Assembly (NCBI GenBank): GCA_017518185.1
Contig: JAFWWB010000088.1
Location: forward strand, 1 to 32,032
Direction of reading: 5' to 3'
Length of the DNA: 32,032 nucleotides
Source: Lachnospiraceae bacterium
Lineage (GTDB): Bacteria > Bacillota > Clostridia > Lachnospirales > Lachnospiraceae
Shown here: piece after piece, positions 17,301-26,083 of the stretch
Layout of the letters: every line of letters begins with the position of its first letter
Position numbering within the stretch: position 1 is the stretch's first letter
Program-made: the position numbers and the translations under genes
The notes under the pieces: generated by a model
The model's database searches: none
The model's input: only the letters and a program-made list of their open reading frames with translations
Told to the model about the DNA's origin: nothing

Positions 17301-17734
17301 GTAAATACAGCCGGACTGTTCAGGAATTCACTGCCGTTAAGCCAGGCCCTGAGCTCACTGTCAGCCCACACCACGCTGTCATCATCAAAGCGCATTTGCT
17401 TAATAACAGTGTCGCAGTCCAGAAGGAGGCTTCCGCCGTTCACTCCGAACTCGTCCGAATCGTTATCCAATACCCGGTATTTGAGCGGAGTATTATTATA
17501 ATTTCCGTAATACACATAGCAGCCGCTCCAGGGTTGCGAGCCTTCCTCCATGTACCAGAGCCTGTCATATCCCCTCGGATCGATGATGGACCCGGTGCCA
17601 AGGCTAAGGCCCGTCATCGTCTTCTCCCACGCCGCGTGTGCATCAATTTTGGGGACAGACAGATCCCCCACGCAGAGTGTAAGCGTCATCAGCGCAGTGA
17701 CCAGGCGGTTTACTTTCCGGTTTCTTATTTTCAT
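14309..17734 (-). CDS. Large secreted surface protein: DUF6273, five InlB-type repeats, Ig-like tail
   Basis: This 1141-residue exported protein has a signal peptide (about 1-34, ending DAHA). A DUF6273-like domain spans about 75-275, with LLLDCDTVIKQMRF, WADSELRAWLNGSEFL and GCYWLRSKAEG. A middle beta region (about 300-425) leads to five InlB B / Listeria-Bacteroides repeats (about 432-497, 504-573, 579-648, 653-725, 731-800), each ending like WDFDTDTV...TLYAKW. The C terminus has bacterial Ig-like domains (about 903-976, 980-1052, 1076-1141). There is no LPXTG sorting signal or SLH domain, so how it is retained is unclear; it may be released or held by charge. The role is probably adhesion or substrate contact. 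A GGGAGG ribosome site and a near-consensus promoter precede it. Confidence 0.88.
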   Translation of the reverse strand: MKIRNRKVNRLVTALMTLTLCVGDLSVPKIDAHAAWEKTMTGLSLGTGSIIDPRGYDRLWYMEEGSQPWSGCYVYYGNYNNTPLKYRVLDNDSDEFGVNGGSLLLDCDTVIKQMRFDDDSVVWADSELRAWLNGSEFLNSPAVFTDAERTAIASSSKSDRSAKDVEGWSTFTPLSHDRVFVLDYAEVMRRDYGYYDYSLIDPENSWGTFCNKEGGYNGCYWLRSKAEGNYSYDGDVYSYADVAFVGGGFVDHGPYSESRGGVSPVFNVKRSSVIFSSMLNDPPADFDPAAPLEDWDNWFIPEYKLTLKDEGLAIGPSVARKSGNGYALSYGVVDNSDAEPDRVSVVVTDGTWTDKGWSDGAKLLQYTELSRNKSEFTLNGTGMFSLAGNVKGTWGKDYHVYILAEDVRGEKESDLASAPAEVRLTDTAGICNVAFKLKGAGSVIPNQFVEKGGKVTEPAAVKGYVIKGWYTEEGLENKWDFATDTVDGSSMTLWADWSEAQSASYTVSFDMNGHGGTAPAAQSVKEGGKATEPTAPTDEDYNFGGWFREKACTNRWGFSTDTVEDDTTLYAKWTQKPEIYTVTFDMNGVDGKAPEPQSVEDGSLLTTPKYTEAAGYTFGGWYKDKGCTEKWDFSEDRVSGNTTLYASWKRIEGYCVVSFDLNGVSVSGNAPENKGVKEGNTVKAPAAPTAEGYTFDGWYKEKECTNAWDFDTDTVTADTRLYAKWTKIAGACIVSFDLNDVSGTAPEAKSVAKDGKVTEPTAPVAEGYTFDGWYKEKACKNAWDFDTDTVTDDITLYAKWTKKSDPDNPDINVSGNSALDPVPVITDATTELWLVKGQKFTLKGWSLDDQDSTKLKAYKKLISMAKNGKVKVKNPGTAVIVKKDVSGNVVQSISVNISKPELSNKKLKLEAGSSGKDTGSVALRNAENIAVYYYSASPDVAEVDQDGNVTALSKGSAKITVYANGVAYNATVTVKEPTAVKERTLHLAAGAPKTVKLAGVKKTVWDYAEGTTEDEKAFVSIKNAKVTAGKNPGTVTLTAKGDLSSYTMTVKVDDISLKEVHEDDKYDLKKIKTNKYKLVIAAGEELTLDYVDLDQPVVYRNSNAEAAFVDEDGNVQARTKGSCKFTAKIDGKTVTITVNVV
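15361..15668 (-). repeat. Near-identical 225 bp-spaced DNA repeats inside the surface-protein gene
   Basis: The segments encoding the last two InlB-type repeats (DNA around 15361-15432 and 15586-15668) are almost identical. Shared blocks include ACGGTATCGGTGTCAAAATC and CCTTGTACCAGCCGTCAAAG. The offset is 225 bases, i.e. 75 codons, one repeat unit. The other three repeats have diverged more. This suggests a recent duplication or gene conversion within the array. Confidence 0.75.
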
Positions 17735-17792
17735 GATCTACCTCCCTTTTGTTTCAAGAAGTAAGCTGTGTTTCAAGATAAAAACCCATTAA

Positions 17793-17821
17793 AGTATATC
17801 ACTCAAGGAATTTTGTGTCAA
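17793..17821 (-). promoter_or_regulatory. Promoter of the 1141-residue surface-protein gene
   Basis: On the minus strand TTGACA (17816-17821), 17 bases, then TATACT (17793-17798). The -35 is perfect and the -10 matches five of six. The first T of the -35 box is the last base of the T run of the upstream gene's terminator, so terminator and promoter overlap. Confidence 0.75.
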
Positions 17822-17860
17822 AAAAAAACTGAGGACAGGTCCTCAGCACCGGTCCTCAGT
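17820..17860 (-). terminator. Intrinsic terminator of the SpoU-family methyltransferase gene
   Basis: ACTGAGGAC (17829-17837) pairs with GTCCTCAGT (17852-17860), or alternatively with the nearer GTCCTCAG (17839-17846), giving a choice of stems. On the minus strand it is followed by nine T residues. The stop codon of the methyltransferase (17856-17858) lies inside the distal stem arm, so a terminating ribosome would overlap the hairpin. Confidence 0.8.
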
Positions 17861-18659
17861 TGTAGCCGCGCTGGCGGGCGGCTTCGTATAACAGTAATGA
17901 TGCGCTTACGGAAGCGTTCAGGGACTCTGTCTTCCCCGCCATGGGGATGAAGAGACAGCCGTCAGCCGCGGCAATGGTCTCCGGCTTTAAGCCCTTTCCT
18001 TCGTTGCCGACGATGAAGGCGCAGCCGCCGGTGAGATCCGCTTTGCTGAAGCACTGCGCCCCTTCCATGGCTGCCGCGTATATCTTTACTCCCTTCGAAC
18101 GGAGAGTGCCGAAGCAGAAGCTTAAGTCCCTGAGCTTCATAAAGGGAAGACGGAAGAGGGCTCCCATGGTGGAGCGCACCACCTTGGGGCTGTGGATATC
18201 GGCGCAGTCGCCTCCGAGTATCACGCCTGTGGCTCCCGCAGCTTCGGCGGAACGCATGACGGTCCCGAGATTTCCCGGATCCCGCAGATCCTCAAGCATA
18301 ATGATAAGGGGCTTCCTGTCAGGGGGGATAAGCTCCTCCCAGCTATGCTCCCGCTGCTTAACCACAGCCAGCACCCCCTGGGGGGTTACCACATCCGACA
18401 TCTTAGCAAAGACATCGTCTTTTACCAGGAAGGCCTTTTCACTTGCGAGCATTTCCTCGGCCCGTGCCGCGCTGCCTCTCTCCCTTAAAAGAGAAAGGCC
18501 GCCCTCCGTCAGGTAAAGCTCGCTTATCAGGCCATCCTCTATCTCCTCGAAGAGACGGGCGCCCTCAGCGATGAAGAGCTTTTCCTCCTCCCGCGCCGAT
18601 GCTTTTTTACCGAGCAGCGCCGCGTGCTTTATCCTTTCGTTGGCGGCTGAGCTTATCAC
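17856..18659 (-). CDS. SpoU/TrmH-family RNA 2'-O-methyltransferase
   Basis: The product is a 267-residue SPOUT methyltransferase that transfers a methyl group from S-adenosylmethionine to a ribose 2'-hydroxyl in rRNA or tRNA. An N-terminal substrate-binding domain (about 1-95, beginning with the family pattern NERIKHAALLGKKASAREEE) precedes the trefoil-knot domain. The latter has motif 1 EDLRDPGNLGTVMRSAEA, motif 2 FIVGNEGKGL and motif 3 IPMAGKTESLNASVSASL. The layout resembles RlmB and TsnR-type 23S rRNA enzymes; the exact target base cannot be read from sequence. The start is a GTG overlapping the pfkA stop (GTGA), so it is translated with pfkA. Confidence 0.92.
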   Translation of the reverse strand: MISSAANERIKHAALLGKKASAREEEKLFIAEGARLFEEIEDGLISELYLTEGGLSLLRERGSAARAEEMLASEKAFLVKDDVFAKMSDVVTPQGVLAVVKQREHSWEELIPPDRKPLIIMLEDLRDPGNLGTVMRSAEAAGATGVILGGDCADIHSPKVVRSTMGALFRLPFMKLRDLSFCFGTLRSKGVKIYAAAMEGAQCFSKADLTGGCAFIVGNEGKGLKPETIAAADGCLFIPMAGKTESLNASVSASLLLYEAARQRGYN

Positions 18660-19633
18660 AGTATCTTGCTCACCTCATACTCATATTCGTTGATGCTCTT
18701 TTCCATAGCCAGGGCCTCGTCGATATCGAAATCCACGAACTGGCCGTTCTTCTGGGCAACAACCCTGTTGCTCTTGCCGGCGCTTAAGAGATCTGCCGCA
18801 ATGGCCCCCATTATGGAAGCATAGTACCTGTCCTTGCAGGTGGGGGAACCGCCGCGCTGCATGTAGCCGAGTATGGTTGCCCTGGTCTCCATGCCTGTAG
18901 CTGCCTCTATACGTCTTGCCATGGAGGTGGAGTGGCCTATGTCCTCGGCATTGATTATGATGTGGTGCTTCTTGCCCTGCTTGCGGTTCTCGATTATATG
19001 GTTGATTATGCGCTGTTCGTTGTAATCATATTTCTCGGGAAGGAGTATATCCTCCGCTCCGTTTGCAACGCCGCACCAGAGAGCTATGTAGCCGGCGCCG
19101 CGGCCCATGACCTCGATGATGGAGCAGCGCTCGTGGGAGGAAGAGGTATCCCTTACCTTGTCGATGGCTTCCATGGCCGTGTTGATGGCGGTATCGAAGC
19201 CTATGGTATAGTCAGTGCAGGCGATGTCCAGGTCTATGGTCCCGGGCAGGCCCACAGTGTTTATGCCTTCATGGGCAAGCTTCTGGGCGCCCCTGTAGGA
19301 GCCGTCGCCGCCTATGACCACTATGCCGTCGATGCCGTGCTTGCGGCAGATCTCCGCGCCCTTCTTCACGCCCTCTTCGGTGCGGAATTCGGCGCAGCGG
19401 GCCGTGCCCAGGATGGTGCCGCCCAGGCCTATGGTCTCGGAAACGGAACGCTTGTCCATGTCGATGATCTCTTCGTTCAGCAGGCCCTGATAGCCCTTCT
19501 TTATACCCTTTACACTCAGGCCGTTGGCTATGGCCTTACGCACTACGGCGCGGATGGCTGCGTTCATTCCGGGAGAATCGCCTCCGCTGGTGAGAACGCC
19601 TATGGTGCGGATCTTTTTTTCGGATGTTTCCAT
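18656..19633 (-). CDS. pfkA: ATP-dependent 6-phosphofructokinase
   Basis: PfkA phosphorylates fructose 6-phosphate to fructose 1,6-bisphosphate, the committed step of glycolysis. The 325-residue product has VLTSGGDSPGMNAAIRA at the N terminus and GGDGSYRGA (108-116). The glycine after GGD indicates ATP rather than pyrophosphate as donor. PGTIDLDIACTDYTIGFDT is the catalytic loop, with Leu where Escherichia coli has Asn; I recall this from other Clostridia. EVMGRGAGYIA and MQRGGSP follow. I start at the ATG at 19633 behind GAGGT. The frame stays open for 73 more codons, but these translate the palindromic repeat array (CHPGLRMT-type peptides). It is followed by an rRNA methyltransferase gene with a four-base overlap. 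Confidence 0.95.
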   Translation of the reverse strand: METSEKKIRTIGVLTSGGDSPGMNAAIRAVVRKAIANGLSVKGIKKGYQGLLNEEIIDMDKRSVSETIGLGGTILGTARCAEFRTEEGVKKGAEICRKHGIDGIVVIGGDGSYRGAQKLAHEGINTVGLPGTIDLDIACTDYTIGFDTAINTAMEAIDKVRDTSSSHERCSIIEVMGRGAGYIALWCGVANGAEDILLPEKYDYNEQRIINHIIENRKQGKKHHIIINAEDIGHSTSMARRIEAATGMETRATILGYMQRGGSPTCKDRYYASIMGAIAADLLSAGKSNRVVAQKNGQFVDFDIDEALAMEKSINEYEYEVSKIL

Positions 19634-19653
19634 GTGTTTATACCTCGCTTTGT

Positions 19654-19846
19654 AAGATCCCTCGACTTCGCAGGCCTTCGGCCTGCTACGCTCGGGATGA
19701 CATATTACGTGCGTCGTCATGCGCAGCCCGGGATGACATATTACGTGCATCGTCATGCGCATCTTGTGATGACATATTACGTGCGTCGTCATGCGCATCT
19801 TGTGATGACATATTACGTGCATCGTCATGCGCAGCCCGGGATGACA
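19654..19846 (-). repeat. SRDL/HPERS-type palindromic repeat array upstream of pfkA
   Basis: A 49 bp core (19654-19702) has the stem GCAGGCC-TTC-GGCCTGC in place of the GCGGGC-TTC-GCCCGC seen elsewhere. Four 36 bp units follow (19703-19738, 19739-19774, 19775-19810, 19811-19846), each TATTACGTGCRTCGTCATGC plus a variable part ending GATGACA. Units one and four carry CAGCCCGG and units two and three CATCTTGTG, so variants are mirrored. The core is 20 bp from the pfkA start. The outer end stops two bases before the stop codon of the upstream GH28 gene. Confidence 0.92.
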
Positions 19847-19848
19847 TA

Positions 19849-21417
19849 TCAATTGTACTCTAAACCTGTTGTACTTATTTTGTCAACAGCTGTAAGATCG
19901 GGAGCGGTGTCGGCGGAGCCTTTTATGCTCACGTTTTCTATATCCAGCTCCTTCACGTTCTTAAGTACGAGACTGCGGCCGGAAAGCTTCGGGAAACCGT
20001 CCATCATTATGGGACACTGGGGCGTCCTCTTTTCCTCCGGAAGATATTCAGCCCTGATATCCTTTAAGCTTATCCTTCCGATGGGAGCCTCGGGAAGACC
20101 GTATGCGCAGACCAGGCTTGCGTCCACGCCGCTGCAGTCCGCATTACGCAGTTCTATGCCGCCTATCTTCGGCGTACGGAAATCCACGGGAGCCGGGGAC
20201 TGGTCCTGCACATAGGAGGAATGTCCGTCCGGATCGCAGAAATAAAACATGTTCATGGTGACGGGCATATGCACCCCGTCCATAGTTATATCTTCAAAAA
20301 GAAGGCCTTCCAGCACGGAGCGTTCGCCCCTGCCCCTTCTGGTCTTTATCCGCACGCCCCTGTCGGTGCCACGGAAGATGCACTTCGATACATGCACATT
20401 CTTTACGCCTCCGGCCACCTCGCTGCCTACGGTAACGGAACCGTGGCCGCTCTCAAGGAGGCAGTTGCGTACGGTGATATTTTCCGTCTCTTTATGATGA
20501 TACTTTGCCATGTAGAGCTTGCCGCTCTTGATGGCTATGCAGTCATCCCCAACGGAGATGCGGGTTCCCAGCAGCAGCACGTCCCTGCAGCTCTCGGGAT
20601 CGAAGCCGTCCGTATTGGGGGAATCCGCCGGATTTTCAATATCCAGGTCAAAGAATCCGAGCCTGTCGGAATAATATGGATGCAGGGCCCAGCAGGGCGA
20701 ATTCCTGAAATGCAGCCCGCAGAGCCTGATATCCTTCGAATTTATTATGGAAAGGAGCTTGGGTCTCCAGGCTGTGCGCTTCGTACGCACGTCCTGCCAC
20801 CAGTCTCCCGCGGCGGCGTTGCCGTCTATGGTGCCCCTGCCGAAGATGTCCACGCCTTCGGCGTTAAGCACCGTTATCAGGGAGGCAAAGGAATCCAGAG
20901 GGTTCCCCTCCCAGGAAGCTATATTGTATTCTATGTCGTTATCGTAAAGATTTCTTATGATACCCGGAAGCACCGGATATCTGCTCCTGTCGGCAAAGCC
21001 GAGGATGGTGGCGCCCTCGTCCACCCAGAAGCTCATATTGCTCTTAAGGAACAGGGGGCCCGTAATATACGTCCCCTTTGATATATGCACCGTGCCCTCT
21101 TCCGGGCAGGCCATTATCGCCGCCTGGAGAGCGGCAGTGTCATCATGCACACCGTCTCCCACGGCTCCGAAGGCGGAGACCTCCAGAAGGAAGCTCTCAT
21201 GCCTTGTGGTAAAGCCAATCTTTTCATTTCCCGGCTCAAAGGAAAGCTCATAAGCCCTGTCAGGTTCAAGGCCGTCAACGGTGATCACGTTTCTGTCGGT
21301 TTCAAAAAGAAACTCACCATCAAGAAAAACGCGATAAGGCTCGGGACTGAAATACCGTCCCGGGCCCTCGCGCTCTATCACTGCACTTCGTTTAAAGATC
21401 TGCCTTACGCTGTACAT
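19849..21417 (-). CDS. Glycoside hydrolase family 28 (polygalacturonase-like), cytoplasmic
   Basis: GH28 enzymes hydrolyse alpha-1,4 bonds of galacturonan by inversion. The 522-residue product has an N-terminal beta-sandwich-like region (about 1-75) and a right-handed beta-helix opened by VSAFGAVGDGVHDDTAALQAA (about 80-100, read with the preceding residue). All catalytic signatures are present: NTDGFD (258-263), GDDCIAIKSG (280-289), GHG (314-316) and RIK (356-358). No signal peptide is visible, so it probably acts inside the cell on imported oligogalacturonides as an exo-enzyme. I start at the ATG at 21417, five bases after the rubrerythrin stop; upstream codons only read through that gene. 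The ribosome site is weak (AAAAAG). It may be co-transcribed with rubrerythrin. Confidence 0.9.
   Translation of the reverse strand: MYSVRQIFKRSAVIEREGPGRYFSPEPYRVFLDGEFLFETDRNVITVDGLEPDRAYELSFEPGNEKIGFTTRHESFLLEVSAFGAVGDGVHDDTAALQAAIMACPEEGTVHISKGTYITGPLFLKSNMSFWVDEGATILGFADRSRYPVLPGIIRNLYDNDIEYNIASWEGNPLDSFASLITVLNAEGVDIFGRGTIDGNAAAGDWWQDVRTKRTAWRPKLLSIINSKDIRLCGLHFRNSPCWALHPYYSDRLGFFDLDIENPADSPNTDGFDPESCRDVLLLGTRISVGDDCIAIKSGKLYMAKYHHKETENITVRNCLLESGHGSVTVGSEVAGGVKNVHVSKCIFRGTDRGVRIKTRRGRGERSVLEGLLFEDITMDGVHMPVTMNMFYFCDPDGHSSYVQDQSPAPVDFRTPKIGGIELRNADCSGVDASLVCAYGLPEAPIGRISLKDIRAEYLPEEKRTPQCPIMMDGFPKLSGRSLVLKNVKELDIENVSIKGSADTAPDLTAVDKISTTGLEYN
19857..19886 (-). promoter_or_regulatory. Possible pfkA promoter in the 3' end of the GH28 gene
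   Basis: On the minus strand a perfect TTGACA (19881-19886) is followed at 18 bases by TAGAGT (19857-19862); TACAAT lies a little further on at 19852-19857. Transcription would begin around the GH28 stop codon, directly before the repeat array. The -10 assignment is uncertain. Confidence 0.4.
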
Positions 21418-21421
21418 CTTT

Positions 21422-21961
21422 TTAGCCGAAATATCTGTCCAGCAGGCCCTTGAAAGCCTTGCCGTGTCTTGCTTCATCCCTTGCCATCTCGTGAACCGTG
21501 TCATGGATCGCATCCAGGTTCAGCTCCTTCGCACGCTTAGCAAGGTCAGTCTTGCCTGCCGTAGCGCCGTTCTCGGCATCAACCCGGAGCTCGAGATTCT
21601 TTTTGGTGGAATCGGTGACCACCTCACCCAGCAGCTCGGCAAACTTCGCTGCATGTTCGGCCTCTTCGTATGCAGCCTTTTCGTAATACAGGCCGATCTC
21701 GGGATAACCCTCGCGGAAAGCGACCCTTGCCATAGCGAGATACATGCCTACTTCGGAGCACTCGCCCTCGAAATTGGAGCGGAGATCCTTAAGGATGTCC
21801 TCCGGAACACCCTTGGCTACTCCTACAACATGCTCTGAAGCCCAGGTCAGCTCACCTGACTGTGCCTTGAACTTCTCTGCCGGTGCATGGCAGATGGGGC
21901 ATTCTGCAGGGGGATTGTCTCCCTCATGGACATAGCCGCAGACAGAACATACATACTTCAT
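21422..21961 (-). CDS. Reverse rubrerythrin (peroxide-scavenging)
   Basis: This 179-residue non-haem iron protein reduces hydrogen peroxide in anaerobes. A rubredoxin domain is at the N terminus, with Cys5-x2-Cys8 and Cys21-x2-Cys24 ([22 protein letters not shown]). A ferritin-like four-helix domain follows (about 55-179) with the di-iron ligand patterns [16 protein letters not shown] (99-103) and DEARH (161-165). The rubredoxin-first order defines the reverse rubrerythrins, such as those induced by oxygen in Clostridium acetobutylicum. It lies 27 bases after dnaJ behind CAGGAGGTAGAG, with no terminator between, so it is probably an extension of the chaperone operon and shares its stress control. 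Confidence 0.93.
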   Translation of the reverse strand: MKYVCSVCGYVHEGDNPPAECPICHAPAEKFKAQSGELTWASEHVVGVAKGVPEDILKDLRSNFEGECSEVGMYLAMARVAFREGYPEIGLYYEKAAYEEAEHAAKFAELLGEVVTDSTKKNLELRVDAENGATAGKTDLAKRAKELNLDAIHDTVHEMARDEARHGKAFKGLLDRYFG

Positions 21962-21988
21962 ACTCTCTACCTCCTGGTTATAAAATTT

Positions 21989-23158
21989 TTAAAACAGTTT
22001 TCTCTTTTTCTTTTTGCCGGCATCAGATATATCACCGTTCCGCTCGGCCCGGAAGCGCTCCGCCGCATGGAGGGAGTCTCCGCATTCGGCATCGAATTGT
22101 CTCAGCAGCTCCTTTGCCTTTGCGCTCATATGGAGCGGGACCTGTATCACAAGCAGTACGTAATGGTCTCCTCTGGTCTTGGGATCCCGGAGGAACGGAA
22201 CTCCCTTGCCCTTTAAGCGCACTCTCGTATCCGTGGTGGTCCCGGGCTTCACCTCGTAGGTGACCGGCCCGTCCACCGTATCTATCACTATCTCGCCGCC
22301 CAGTGCAGCCACAGCATAGGAAATGGGCACTGTGGAAAAGATGTTCTGATCCTCCCTCTGGAAGATGGGATGATTGGCCACGACAGCCTCCACCAGAGCG
22401 TCTCCCCTCGGCCCGCCGTTGGTCCCGGGTTCACCCAGGCCGCTGATGCGCTTGCACTGGCCGTTGTCCACACCGGCCGGGAACTCCACGGGGATCTTTT
22501 TCCTCATGGGTACATAGCCACCGCCGTGGCAGGAAGGGCATTTATCACGGATCACCTTTCCGGTGCCTCCGCAGTCGGGGCAGGCCTGCACGTTCTGCAT
22601 CACTCCGAAGAGAGACTGCTGTGAGAACACCACCCGTCCCTTGCCGCCGCACTTGGTACAGGTATCCACGCTGGTGCCCGGCCTTGCGCCGGTGCCGTTA
22701 CAGGTGGTGCAGGTCTCCTTAACGGTAAGCTCCACCTCTTTGGTGCAGCCGAAGACCGCCTCCTCGAAGGTCATCCTGGCCACAGCGCGGACGTTGGCGC
22801 CCTTTGCAGGGCCTGTACCGCCGCCCCTGCGCCTGCTGCCGCCGAATATATCGCCGAATATATCACCGAATATATCCGTAAAGTCCATGGAGCTGAAGCC
22901 CCCGAAGGGATTGCCTCCGCCCATACCGCCTTCGAAGGCCGCATGCCCGAACTGGTCGTACTGCTTGCGCTTCTCGGGATCCGAGAGGACGCCGTAAGCC
23001 TCCGATGCCTTTTTGAATTTTGCTTCGGCTTCCTTGTCGCCAGGGTTCATGTCGGGATGATACTTCTTGGCAAGCTTACGGTAGGCCGCCTTTATGGTAG
23101 CGTCGTCAGCACCCTTCTCAACACCCAGTATCTCGTAATAATCTCTCTTATCTGCCAC
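21989..23158 (-). CDS. dnaJ: Chaperone protein DnaJ (Hsp40)
   Basis: DnaJ delivers unfolded proteins to DnaK and stimulates its ATPase. The 389-residue product has a J domain (1-70) with the HPD motif at 34-36, a Gly/Phe-rich linker (about 72-118), and a zinc region with four CxxCxGxG-type motifs (Cys150, 167, 193 and 207). Two C-terminal substrate-binding domains follow. The last zinc motif reads CPSCHGGG. In the linker the tandem [12 protein letters not shown] is encoded by three nearly identical 12-base units (22841-22876). The start is GTG at 23158 with only a weak ribosome site. A palindromic repeat element lies between dnaK and dnaJ and may lower DnaJ relative to DnaK. Confidence 0.97.
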   Translation of the reverse strand: MADKRDYYEILGVEKGADDATIKAAYRKLAKKYHPDMNPGDKEAEAKFKKASEAYGVLSDPEKRKQYDQFGHAAFEGGMGGGNPFGGFSSMDFTDIFGDIFGDIFGGSRRRGGGTGPAKGANVRAVARMTFEEAVFGCTKEVELTVKETCTTCNGTGARPGTSVDTCTKCGGKGRVVFSQQSLFGVMQNVQACPDCGGTGKVIRDKCPSCHGGGYVPMRKKIPVEFPAGVDNGQCKRISGLGEPGTNGGPRGDALVEAVVANHPIFQREDQNIFSTVPISYAVAALGGEIVIDTVDGPVTYEVKPGTTTDTRVRLKGKGVPFLRDPKTRGDHYVLLVIQVPLHMSAKAKELLRQFDAECGDSLHAAERFRAERNGDISDAGKKKKRKLF

Positions 23159-23210
23159 TTTGGGTCACTTCTTTCTCTAGTTACTTACAGTTATAGTGTA
23201 TTCCGGTAAA

Positions 23211-23283
23211 AAGATCCCTCGACTACGCTTCGCTCCGCTCGGGATGACACTGTTCTGTGGGCTCCGCTACGCTCGGGATGACA
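23211..23283 (-). repeat. Short SRDL/HPERS-type palindromic element between dnaK and dnaJ
   Basis: A 39 bp core (23211-23249) begins AAGATCCCTCGACTACGC and ends CGGGATGACA. It lacks the central long stem of the other three copies. One 34 bp unit (23250-23283), CTGTTCTGTGGGCTCCGCTACG plus CTCGGGATGACA, follows. It begins eleven bases after the dnaK stop codon and lies 52 bases before the dnaJ start, in the same orientation relative to transcription as the other three arrays. Confidence 0.88.
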
Positions 23284-23294
23284 TTTCTATCGGA

Positions 23295-26082
<2,788 letters not shown>

Positions 26083-26083
26083 A

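Noticed and set aside
19703-19846. Regular 36 bp repeats resembling a CRISPR array
   Set aside because: The units are contiguous with no unique spacers between identical repeats. The same core appears at three other loci and no cas genes are present.
18932-20215. 427-codon plus-strand frame across pfkA, the repeat array and the GH28 gene
   Set aside because: It is antisense to two secure genes and includes the repeat array as peptide repeats; no start signal was seen.
23159-23210. A separate dnaJ promoter (TATAAC near the repeat)
   Set aside because: A -10-like hexamer is present, but no acceptable -35 lies 16-18 bases upstream.
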